A stretch of DNA of 13,488 nt from an uncultured Clostridia bacterium. Its GTDB lineage: Bacteria; Bacillota; Clostridia; Oscillospirales; Ruminococcaceae. The notes beneath the pieces were generated by a model. The model had not been told where the DNA came from. It saw nothing but the letters and a program-made list of their open reading frames with translations, and ran no database searches. Shown one piece after another: positions 1 to 5,407 of this stretch. Position numbers and translations under genes: made by a program. Position 1 is the first letter of the stretch. Each line of letters opens with the position of its first letter. The DNA is taken from assembly GCA_937907305.1 (NCBI GenBank), contig CALERQ010000006.1, forward strand, positions 1-13,488, given 5' to 3'.

Positions 1-588
1 GCCGCAGTATTCCACAATGTACCCAATGCCGCCCTTGACGCTTACCTGCCGCAGCAGCTCCAGCGCGATGTCTTTGGCAGTCACGCCAGGATGCAGTCGG
101 CCAGTCAGCCTCACCCCCATCACCTTGGGCACATTCATCCTAAAGCCCTGTCCCAGTGCTGCTTCCGCCACCGTCAGTCCGCCGCTGCCAATGGCCAGCA
201 TCCCCAGCGCCCCGGAGGTCGGGGTATGACTGTCGGCCCCCAGCATCACTTTGCTAGGCTTGGCAAAGCGCTGGCAATGCAAAAAGTGACAAATCCCATT
301 GCCGGGTTTGGAGAAATACACCCCAAAGCGGGCCGCCGCGGTCTTGAGGAACAGGTGGTCATCCGCGTTTTCTCCGCTGACGCACAGGGTGTTGTGGTCG
401 CAGTAAAACACGCTGGCCTCGGTCTGCACCCGGTCGGCACCCACCGCCAGGAAGGTCTGCCCCGCCATAATACCGGTCAGGTCATGTCCCAGGGTCTGGT
501 CCACCCGGATAGCAATGGGGGTCCCAGGGGTCAGCTCACCCTCCATCAGGTGGGAGCGCAAAATCTGAAATACAATATTCTCTGCCAT
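1..588 (-). CDS. Aconitate hydratase (Aquifex-type), N-terminal part, cut by window edge
   Basis: The minus strand from an ATG at 588 stays open to the window edge and gives 196 residues of an aconitase. Aconitases interconvert citrate and isocitrate through cis-aconitate with a [4Fe-4S] cluster. Visible family blocks are RVDQTLGHD (28-36), DHNTL (64-68), the substrate motif ADSHTPTSGALG (118-129) with the Asp-Ser-His triad at 119-121, and GVTAKDI (168-174). The opening block and GNGICH (97-101) resemble the single-chain form of about 640 residues known from Aquifex and many Clostridia rather than long AcnA. The cluster cysteines and small domain would lie beyond the edge. An AGAAGGA ribosome site (plus 597-603) sits 8 bases upstream of the ATG. 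The gene is divergent from a LacI regulator, with two operator-like sites between them. Substrate cannot be proven from this fragment. Confidence 0.88.
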   Translation of the reverse strand, partial: MAENIVFQILRSHLMEGELTPGTPIAIRVDQTLGHDLTGIMAGQTFLAVGADRVQTEASVFYCDHNTLCVSGENADDHLFLKTAAARFGVYFSKPGNGICHFLHCQRFAKPSKVMLGADSHTPTSGALGMLAIGSGGLTVAEAALGQGFRMNVPKVMGVRLTGRLHPGVTAKDIALELLRQVSVKGGIGYIVEYCG

Positions 589-657
589 GCTGTTTTTCCT
601 TCTTTCTCTGTTTTCTTGGTTTTATTTAAGCTGCGTGCCATATATCGGGCGCCCCTC

Positions 658-730
658 CGCTTTTGTCGGGCCGATCCTCCACTTCGTTCCGGACAGCCCT
701 CCCCGCTGCGGTGCGCCCTCTTTATCCCTT
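658..730. repeat. Copy A of a GC-rich intergenic repeat
   Basis: Bases 694-715 are identical (22 of 22) to 2237-2258, and the flanks are also related. CGCTTTTG followed by a TCGG-containing stretch precedes both copies (658-665 and 2177-2184), and a CCTC-TTT-rich tail follows both. Copy B carries extra bases between the two blocks. Both copies lie between genes and in the same orientation. This may be a dispersed intergenic element of the genome; two copies in one window are the only evidence. Confidence 0.6.
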
Positions 731-754
731 GTAGCAGCGTCCTCTGCATACTTT

Positions 755-768
755 CTTTATCGTTTTAG
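755..768. promoter_or_regulatory. LacI-type operator-like site 1 (aconitase side)
   Basis: CTTTATCGTTTTAG matches 12 of 14 bases of the reverse complement of the palindromic operator at 3685-3698 (CTAAATCGTTTTAG). It has the central CG typical of LacI-family operators. It lies 30 bp, centre to centre, from a second site at 785-798. Probable ligand is one or both of the paralogous LacI regulators of this window. Confidence 0.5.
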
Positions 769-784
769 ACTGCCGAGAAGCTTA

Positions 785-798
785 CTAAATCGTTAATG
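785..798. promoter_or_regulatory. LacI-type operator-like site 2 (aconitase side)
   Basis: CTAAATCGTTAATG matches 11 of 14 bases of the reverse complement of the site at 3685-3698, including ten identical bases in a row (CTAAATCGTT). The left half is perfect and the right half weak. The 30-bp spacing to the site at 755-768 would put two dimers on nearly the same DNA face, which suits cooperative binding. Confidence 0.5.
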
Positions 799-929
799 TA
801 ATTCTATTCAATCATCTTTTACGCTATTATGCAAGACATTCCCGCTAATTTCAGCGACTTTCACAAATGCCACTTCCACAGTTCTTTACTTTAATCCAAT
901 GTAATTTTACTAAAACAATCACTTTTTAC

Positions 930-957
930 TTGATATTTTAGTTTTCTGCCCTATACT
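930..957 (+). promoter_or_regulatory. Sigma-A promoter of the first LacI gene
   Basis: TTGATA (930-935), a 16-bp spacer and TATACT (952-957) form a good promoter 36 bases upstream of the LacI start codon. A half operator-like sequence, CTAAAAC at 910-916, lies just upstream of the -35 box and could serve autoregulation. Confidence 0.6.
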
Positions 958-993
958 TAAAAGAAAGAACTGCCCCACGAAAGGAGCCTGCTC

Positions 994-2037
994 ATGTCCA
1001 CCCTCAAAGATGTCGCCGCACTGGCGCAATGTTCCCTCACCACCGCTTCCATCGTTGCCAATGGCCGCGGGGATGAAATGCACATCTCTCCCGCCACCCA
1101 GCAGCGCGTTGCCGAAGCCATCCAACAACTCCAGTACCGCCCGGACCGCGGGGCGCAGCTGCTGCGGGCCGGCCGGCGCCGCCTCACCATTGCGCTGTAT
1201 TGGCCGCTGGATCACCGCACCACTCTGTTGGGCGATAGACTGTATAATTTTTACAGCATTCTCCAGCAGGAGCAGGAAGCCGCCGAACCCTACGAGCTGC
1301 TCATCCAGACCTACTTCAGCGGTCGCCTGGGAGAGATGCTCTCCCCCATCCTGCAGGGCCGCTACGATGGCGTCATCATCGGCGGCGCCGGCGAGCAGGA
1401 TCTCATTCAGTTGGAAAGTGCAGATATTTCCACCCCTCTTGTTCTCATCAATGCCGAAAGCCGGAAGTATTCCACCGCCGGGGTAAACCACGCCCAAACC
1501 GGCTCCCAGGCCGCTGCCCTCATCCACCAAAAGGGCTACCGGGAATGTGCGGTCATCCGTGGCGGCGACCACTACGATGGCACCAGCCAGCGCACCAAGG
1601 CTTTCCTCAATTCCTGCCGGCAGCTGGGCATCCGCATCCAGCCGGAATGGACCTTCCAGGCTGCGCCCACCATTGCGGGCGGGGCCGCCGCCACCGAGGA
1701 ATACTGCGTTCTCCGCCAGCGCCCCCGTGTCATCTACTACGAGAATGACAGCATGGCCCAAGGGGGGCTATATACCCTGGCCCACAGCGGCATCCGTGTC
1801 CCACAGGATACCGAGGTGCTCTGCATTGGGCTGCGCAAGCCGGAAATGAACCGCTGCCTGAATCCCGCCCTCAGCTGCATCACCATCCCGCAGACGGTGG
1901 ACCGGCAGGCTGTTGCCCTGCTGCTCCGCCTCATCCGGGAGTGGCCCACCGCCCCCTTGCATGTGGAAATGGAACCGCAGGTCCAGCTCTGGGAGTCCTT
2001 TACTCCACCGGAGAATGCCCCTTCGGATAGCAATTAA
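994..2037 (+). CDS. LacI-family transcriptional regulator (paralogue 1)
   Basis: A 347-residue LacI-family repressor. The N-terminal helix-turn-helix is MSTLKDVAALAQCS..TTASIVANG (1-24), followed by a hinge (YRPDRGAQLLRAG, about 48-60) and a periplasmic-binding-protein-like effector domain. The recognition helix is unusual: the Arg common in TVSRVLN is Ile (ASIVAN). The effector domain opens with ALYWPLDHR (about 67-75), which it shares with the second LacI regulator at 2527-3540 in place of the usual IGLIVPD-type strand; the ends also match (ESF near the C-terminus). The two are paralogues. An AAAGGAG site lies 8 bases before the ATG. It is divergent from the aconitase gene and probably controls it or itself. 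The effector may be a carboxylate or hydroxyacid rather than a sugar, inferred only from gene neighbours. Confidence 0.9.
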   Translation: MSTLKDVAALAQCSLTTASIVANGRGDEMHISPATQQRVAEAIQQLQYRPDRGAQLLRAGRRRLTIALYWPLDHRTTLLGDRLYNFYSILQQEQEAAEPYELLIQTYFSGRLGEMLSPILQGRYDGVIIGGAGEQDLIQLESADISTPLVLINAESRKYSTAGVNHAQTGSQAAALIHQKGYRECAVIRGGDHYDGTSQRTKAFLNSCRQLGIRIQPEWTFQAAPTIAGGAAATEEYCVLRQRPRVIYYENDSMAQGGLYTLAHSGIRVPQDTEVLCIGLRKPEMNRCLNPALSCITIPQTVDRQAVALLLRLIREWPTAPLHVEMEPQVQLWESFTPPENAPSDSN

Positions 2038-2040
2038 AAA

Positions 2041-2056
2041 TGTTTCACGTGAAACA
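2041..2056. other. parS: parS chromosome-partitioning site
   Basis: TGTTTCACGTGAAACA is a perfect 16-bp palindrome identical to the consensus parS bound by ParB/Spo0J in Bacillus subtilis and most bacteria. The perfect symmetry extends to 22 bp (2038-2059). ParB loads here, spreads and recruits SMC/condensin to organise and separate replication origins. It sits 3 bases after the stop codon of the first LacI gene and before that gene's terminator, so it is transcribed but non-coding. There is no U-tract directly after it, so it is not itself a terminator. Such sites cluster near oriC, which suggests an origin-proximal location. Confidence 0.88.
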
Positions 2057-2102
2057 TTTGTTCGTGTTCGGTTTCTCAAACCCCCAACTTTTCCTATTGT
2101 GT

Positions 2103-2138
2103 AAATAAACATCCCCTGGCCGGGGGATGTTTATTTTA
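2103..2138 (+). terminator. Rho-independent terminator after the first LacI gene
   Basis: A 14-bp perfect stem, AAATAAACATCCCC (2103-2116) with GGGGATGTTTATTT (2123-2136), encloses the loop TGGCCG. The A- and T-rich ends provide a U-tract in both directions, so it may also stop transcripts from the right. Confidence 0.85.
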
Positions 2139-2176
2139 TTGCGGACTATGTTCCCTTCGCTTAACAAGGACACACA

Positions 2177-2270
2177 CGCTTTTGCGTCGGACGCAGTCCC
2201 CGCTCCTGTCGTGCTGACTCTGCGCTTTGCTTCGGGCAGCCCTCCCCGCTGCGGTGCGTCCTCCTTTCCC
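2177..2270. repeat. Copy B of the GC-rich intergenic repeat
   Basis: Bases 2237-2258 repeat 694-715 exactly. The upstream CGCTTTTG block at 2177-2184 corresponds to 658-665, with a longer insert between the blocks than in copy A. Same orientation as copy A. Confidence 0.6.
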
Positions 2271-2444
2271 CGCAAAGTCTTACGACCTTTGCAGGGACCC
2301 CAAGTGAAAATCAGCGCTGACTGCGTCATCGTCCTTGACATACGCCAGTATGCCGGCGTCCTCTTTCTTGTCATCATCCGGTTTTCTCTCGCCGAAAAGT
2401 CCTGCGAAGTTTTTGCGCGGGAGAAATGGCGTCCGAGGGAGCGC

Positions 2445-2486
2445 AGAGCCGCAACGGATCGTCTTTCCGTTACGGCTCTCTTTTTT
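2445..2486 (+). terminator. Orphan plus-strand Rho-independent terminator
   Basis: The 14-bp stem AGAGCCGCAACGGA (2445-2458) pairs with TCCGTTACGGCTCT (2466-2479), with one C-A mismatch and a 7-base loop, followed by CTTTTTT. The U-tract is only on the plus strand. The nearest upstream plus-strand gene (994-2037) already has its own terminator, and the LacI gene to the right runs the other way. It therefore has no obvious gene to serve. Confidence 0.75.
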
Positions 2487-2526
2487 GAATATGCTATTGG
2501 CATTGGTCTTTTCGGCCGCATGCTTT

Positions 2527-3540
2527 TCACAGGGAGAAGGATTCCCGGAAGATGACCACCGGCTCGTAGGAACGCACCACAGCCGCATTTGCGCCCTTGC
2601 GGATCATCTCCGCGGCCATTTGAACGGCACCGGCTGTCATGGCCTCGGTGGGCATTTCGATGACCGAAAGCGGCGGGGTGCAGTACTGCGCCTGCTGGCG
2701 CTCCCCCAGGCCAAAGCAGATAAGCCCCACCTCCCGCGGGATGCGGATGCCTTCTTTTTGCAGCTGGTGGGCCGCCCCGATGGCCATAATATCGGACGCA
2801 AATACCAGAAGCTCCGGCAGCGGGCCGCCGGTCATCATGGTTTTGATGCCCACCGCACCGCCTTCGTAGGTATCTTCCGCTTCCACTACCGCGTGGGATG
2901 GCACCTGCAGACCGTATTCCCCTGCTGCCGCTATGGCATCCCGAATGCGGCTGCTATCCGCCATGAAGTTGGAACGGTTCTTCAAAAAGCCGATGCTGCG
3001 GCAGCCCTTGGCACGGGCCAATTCCATCACCTGCCGCACTGCCTTGGCATAATCGGTATACACCGCGCCAAAGCCCGCCTGGCGACGGTTATACAGCACC
3101 AACGGCAGATCCGTCTCCAACTGGGCCAAGGCGTCCATATCCGCCGGGGAAAGACCGCCTAAAATGGCGCAGCTGTATGGACTATGAGAATGCAGGCCCT
3201 TTTCCTCGCACAGGTGCCCCTCCCGGAAGGTATTGACCACCAGATCGTAGTCCAGCTCCTGGCGCAGGCGTTCCTGCTGAAAAGCCCCCAACAGCCGCCC
3301 CACATAGGAGGCTCTGCGATCCAACGGCCAGTACAGCGCCAATACCGGGCGTTCCTCCTCGCTGGCGCGCAGCCGGCGGGCCACATTGCTGGGGCGATAG
3401 CCGGTAGCCGCCACGATCTCCAGGATGCGCTGCTCCGTGGCCGGGGAGACCTTCATCTCCCGCGCTTTGCCATTAAGCACAAAGGAAACCGTGGAGGGAG
3501 ATACATTGGCGATGCGGGCGATATCTTTGATGGTCGCCAT
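2527..3540 (-). CDS. LacI-family transcriptional regulator (paralogue 2), probable operon repressor
   Basis: A 337-residue LacI-family protein. MATIKDIARIANVSPSTVSF (1-20) is the classical helix-turn-helix, with a Phe where Arg is usual. ARRLRAS (about 54-60) is the hinge helix with its minor-groove Leu, and the effector domain begins ALYWPLDRR. It is paralogous to the regulator at 994-2037. I chose the ATG at 3540 because the family always starts MATIKDIA; an upstream in-frame ATG at 3600 would add 20 non-homologous residues and lies upstream of the predicted transcription start. A GGGGG ribosome site precedes the chosen start. The gene is divergent from the five-gene operon, and two operator-like sites lie in between, so repression of that operon is the likely role. 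Effector unknown. Confidence 0.9.
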   Translation of the reverse strand: MATIKDIARIANVSPSTVSFVLNGKAREMKVSPATEQRILEIVAATGYRPSNVARRLRASEEERPVLALYWPLDRRASYVGRLLGAFQQERLRQELDYDLVVNTFREGHLCEEKGLHSHSPYSCAILGGLSPADMDALAQLETDLPLVLYNRRQAGFGAVYTDYAKAVRQVMELARAKGCRSIGFLKNRSNFMADSSRIRDAIAAAGEYGLQVPSHAVVEAEDTYEGGAVGIKTMMTGGPLPELLVFASDIMAIGAAHQLQKEGIRIPREVGLICFGLGERQQAQYCTPPLSVIEMPTEAMTAGAVQMAAEMIRKGANAAVVRSYEPVVIFRESFSL

Positions 3541-3571
3541 GGCAAAAGCCCCCTTTCTTTGTGATAGCTCC

Positions 3572-3600
3572 ATCTTACCCAAATTTGTCCGGAAAGTCAA
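3572..3600 (-). promoter_or_regulatory. Sigma-A promoter of the second LacI gene
   Basis: On the minus strand TTGACT (plus 3595-3600), a 17-bp spacer and TAAGAT (plus 3572-3577) form a good promoter about 32 bases before the ATG at 3540. The operator-like site at 3615-3628 lies just upstream of its -35 box. Confidence 0.65.
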
Positions 3601-3614
3601 TTCCTCCCGAAAAG

Positions 3615-3628
3615 CTTAATCGTTTTTG
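3615..3628. promoter_or_regulatory. Auxiliary LacI-type operator (O2)
   Basis: CTTAATCGTTTTTG matches 12 of 14 bases of the reverse complement of O1 (3685-3698). Its centre is 70 bp upstream of that of O1, about seven helical turns, which would allow loop formation between two dimers. It lies between the two divergent promoters. Confidence 0.55.
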
Positions 3629-3647
3629 CTGTTTTGAAATTTTTCTG

Positions 3648-3676
3648 TTGACAATTCATTGTACTCCCACTATAAT
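3648..3676 (+). promoter_or_regulatory. Consensus sigma-A promoter of the hydroxyacid operon
   Basis: TTGACA (3648-3653), exactly 17 bp, then TATAAT (3671-3676): all 12 consensus bases are present at optimal spacing. The start of transcription should be near 3683. A promoter this strong beside a LacI-type gene is expected to be tightly repressed. Confidence 0.88.
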
Positions 3677-3684
3677 CGAATCAG

Positions 3685-3698
3685 CTAAAACGATTTAG
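3685..3698. promoter_or_regulatory. Primary LacI-type operator (O1)
   Basis: CTAAAACGATTTAG is a near-perfect palindrome (6 of 7 base pairs symmetric) with the central CG of LacI/GalR operators. It begins about 2 bases after the predicted transcription start, the standard place for steric repression. Related sites occur at 3615, 755 and 785. Confidence 0.7.
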
Positions 3699-3723
3699 TT
3701 GTTTTTAAGAAAGGGTGAGTTCC

Positions 3724-4863
3724 TTGCAGCAGAATGCTTTGCAACAGCTATTACAGGCCCCGGCCGGTACACCGGTCACGCTGTCCCCCGATTGGTGTCT
3801 TATCAATGATGGCCCATCCGGCGACCTGCCCGCCATGGCGCCTGAGTTAGACCCGGCGCGCCGCGCAAAGGTGGTGGTCATTCTTGACCATGATATCCCC
3901 GCCGGAAGCTTCCAAAGCGCTTTCCGCCAGAAATCACTGATCGATTTTTCCCGGGCCAATTCGCTGGAGTTTATCCAGTCCGCCGGGATCGGCTACCAGC
4001 TGCTGATGCAGGGACGGCTGAAAGACGGTGACCTGCTGGTGACCTGCGGCCAGCATGCAGCGCAGGTGGGCGCTATCGGCGCTTTGGGGCTGTGTTTTCC
4101 CCCGGAGGAGCTGGTCCGGTGGCTGCGGGGTGGAGAGTTGACCCTGCCGGCACCGCTGCCGCTGCATATCAGGCTGGAGGGGGACTTTGCCCCCGGCGCC
4201 ACAGCCTATGATATCGCGCTGGCCTGCGCGGGCAAAAAAGGGGCCGAGGGCCGCCTGCTGCTCCTGCACGACCATACCGCAAGGGGGCTTACCCTTTCGG
4301 AAAAGCAGACGCTTTGTCTGCTGGCCCAGCAGGCCGGTGCTGTCAGCGCCCTATTTCCCGAGGAAGATGCTCCGGCCAATATTACGCTGCGGCTGGAGGA
4401 CTACCCGCCCTGCGCTGTGCTCCCCGGCAGCCTGCCGGAAAGCCAGATGGAGGCCCAGCCCCTTACCGCTCTGTCCGGCGTTCGGGTGGATGCCTGCTTT
4501 ATCGGGGGGTGTTCCTCCGGGCGGATAGAGGAGCTGCGCGAGGCCGCTGAAATTCTGCGGGGACATCACATCCGCCGGGAGCTGCGGCTGCTGATCGGCT
4601 TTGCTTCCAACGCGGACTACCTGCAGGCCATGGAGGAAGGACTGATCGATGTGTTCCTGGACTGCGGCGCGCAGGTCACCAATCCCGGCTGCGCCTCCTG
4701 CCTGACCACCTCCATCGGCGTCATCGGGGATGGGGAGGTTATGGCCTCCACCGGCTGCTTCCACTACTCCGGCTGCTGCGGCACCCCCGCTTCCCGGGTC
4801 TATCTGGTTTCCGCGCGGACCGCTGCCAAAGCGGCGCTCAGCGGATATCTTTATCAATCGTAA
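3724..4863 (+). CDS. Divergent aconitase-superfamily large-subunit protein (degenerate active site)
   Basis: About 379 residues, clearly of the aconitase/IPM-isomerase large-subunit fold but shorter than LeuC (about 420). Matches are VVVILDHDIPAG (50-61), LEFIQSAGIGYQLL (81-94) and GALG (119-122). The cluster region keeps all three cysteine ligands: C263 in FIGGCSSGRIEELREAAEIL, and C323 and C326 in NPGCASC. The catalytic block normally reading ADSHTxTxG is TCGQHAAQVG (107-116): the His stays (H111), the Asp and Ser are lost. The next segment (LCFPPEELVRWLRGGE) is also unlike the family, and the final NRNFxGRMG arginine motif is replaced by CFHYSGCCG. A TTG start at 3724 is preferred because AAAGGGTGA lies 4-5 bases before it; a GTG at 3715 overlaps that site. 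First gene of the operon. It could be a different dehydratase, a cluster-carrying partner, or inactive. Confidence 0.8.
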   Translation: MQQNALQQLLQAPAGTPVTLSPDWCLINDGPSGDLPAMAPELDPARRAKVVVILDHDIPAGSFQSAFRQKSLIDFSRANSLEFIQSAGIGYQLLMQGRLKDGDLLVTCGQHAAQVGAIGALGLCFPPEELVRWLRGGELTLPAPLPLHIRLEGDFAPGATAYDIALACAGKKGAEGRLLLLHDHTARGLTLSEKQTLCLLAQQAGAVSALFPEEDAPANITLRLEDYPPCAVLPGSLPESQMEAQPLTALSGVRVDACFIGGCSSGRIEELREAAEILRGHHIRRELRLLIGFASNADYLQAMEEGLIDVFLDCGAQVTNPGCASCLTTSIGVIGDGEVMASTGCFHYSGCCGTPASRVYLVSARTAAKAALSGYLYQS

Positions 4864-4878
4864 CTGGAGGGCATGACT

Positions 4879-5406
4879 ATGGATGCTGTTTTTTCGGGCC
4901 GGATATGGAAGCTGCCCGATGATGTGGATACCGATACTATTATCCCGGGGCGGTACGGTGTGCTGCCCTCCGCAGAGGAGATGAGCCGCCACTGCCTGGA
5001 GCCGCTGCGCCCGGAGCTGGCCGCCGCGGCCCGGCCGGGAGATATCTTTGTGGCCGGGAAAAACTTTGGCTGCGGCTCTTCGCGGGAATTTGCCCCGGCC
5101 TGCATTGCGGCGCTGGGCGTGCGGTGCATTGTGGCCAAGTCTTTCGCCCGCATTTTTTACCGCAACGGCATCAATAACGGGATGCTGCTCATTGAGACGG
5201 ATGACCTGTATGACCGCTGTGAGGAAGGGGATCTTCTTACCGTGGAGGTAAACCGCTGCCTGAAGGTAAACGGGCAGGTCATTCCCATCCGGCAGATTCC
5301 CGATAATCTGTTTGAGATCATCAAGGCCGGGGGGCTGGTGCCCCGCTACCGCGCCCTGAATGAAGCGGCCGAGGCCGCTGAAGCCATCCAAAAGGAGGTG
5401 CACTGA
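4879..5406 (+). CDS. LeuD-like (3-isopropylmalate dehydratase family) small subunit
   Basis: A 175-residue small (swivel) subunit of the two-chain aconitase family. DVDTDTIIPGRY (15-26), the substrate-binding NFGCGSSRE (62-70) and AKSFARIFYRNGIN (86-99) are diagnostic. It pairs with a LeuC-type large subunit to hydrate/dehydrate a 2-hydroxy acid. The loop after PGRY, which helps set substrate choice in this family, reads GVLPSAEEM where leucine enzymes typically have YL followed by a short polar stretch; the substrate may differ from isopropylmalate. The ATG at 4879 is preferred over the one at 4873 because GGAGG (4866-4870) is 8 bases before it. It starts 15 bp after the preceding gene and ends 1 bp before the next, so the three are translationally close. 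It lies between two large-subunit genes and may serve either. Confidence 0.88.
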   Translation: MDAVFSGRIWKLPDDVDTDTIIPGRYGVLPSAEEMSRHCLEPLRPELAAAARPGDIFVAGKNFGCGSSREFAPACIAALGVRCIVAKSFARIFYRNGINNGMLLIETDDLYDRCEEGDLLTVEVNRCLKVNGQVIPIRQIPDNLFEIIKAGGLVPRYRALNEAAEAAEAIQKEVH

Positions 5407-5407
5407 T

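Larger units (their letters stand above)
589..993. promoter_or_regulatory. Divergent intergenic region between aconitase and LacI regulator
   Basis: This 405-bp stretch has no convincing gene. Its part next to the aconitase (about 650-745) is GC-rich and carries a segment repeated near 2237. The middle and right part (about 750-960) is AT-rich and holds two operator-like sites (755-768, 785-798) plus the promoter of the LacI gene. I could not identify a convincing aconitase promoter on the minus strand; the aconitase mRNA leader may be 150-200 bases long if transcription starts near the operators. Short reading frames across 650-790 are judged spurious. Confidence 0.6.
2139..2526. other. Gene-free stretch between two LacI genes
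   Basis: About 390 bp lie between the terminator at 2103-2138 and the stop codon of the second LacI gene. No reading frame has a ribosome site or recognisable family. The stretch holds copy B of the GC-rich repeat (2177-2270), a 10-bp palindrome TCAGCGCTGA (2311-2320) and a strong plus-strand terminator (2445-2486). A minus-strand frame through 2283-2440 is acidic and lysine-rich (for example KPDDDKKEDAG) and could be a gene relic. It might instead specify a short plus-strand transcript of unknown function. Confidence 0.5.

Noticed and set aside
91..768. Plus-strand frame of 225 codons at the left edge
   Set aside because: It is antisense to the aconitase and runs on through the intergenic repeat; no ribosome site and no recognisable domain.
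919..1761. Long minus-strand frame (280 codons) opposite the first LacI gene
   Set aside because: It mirrors a well-supported plus-strand gene, has no family features or ribosome site, and is a typical shadow in GC-rich coding DNA.
2038..2059. Perfect palindrome read as a terminator hairpin or a LacI operator
   Set aside because: No U-tract follows directly, a better terminator stands 45 bases downstream, and the core is an exact parS consensus with no similarity to the CTAAATCG sites.
2045..2588. Minus-strand frames of 161 and 102 codons between the LacI genes
   Set aside because: Both are basic, low-complexity-like and run through a terminator and repeat; at most a relic, so described as gene-free DNA.
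3724..4863. Aconitase X (AcnX) type protein
   Set aside because: The order of motifs and the GGCSSGRIEEL and GCASC blocks fit the classical aconitase/LeuC large subunit, not AcnX.
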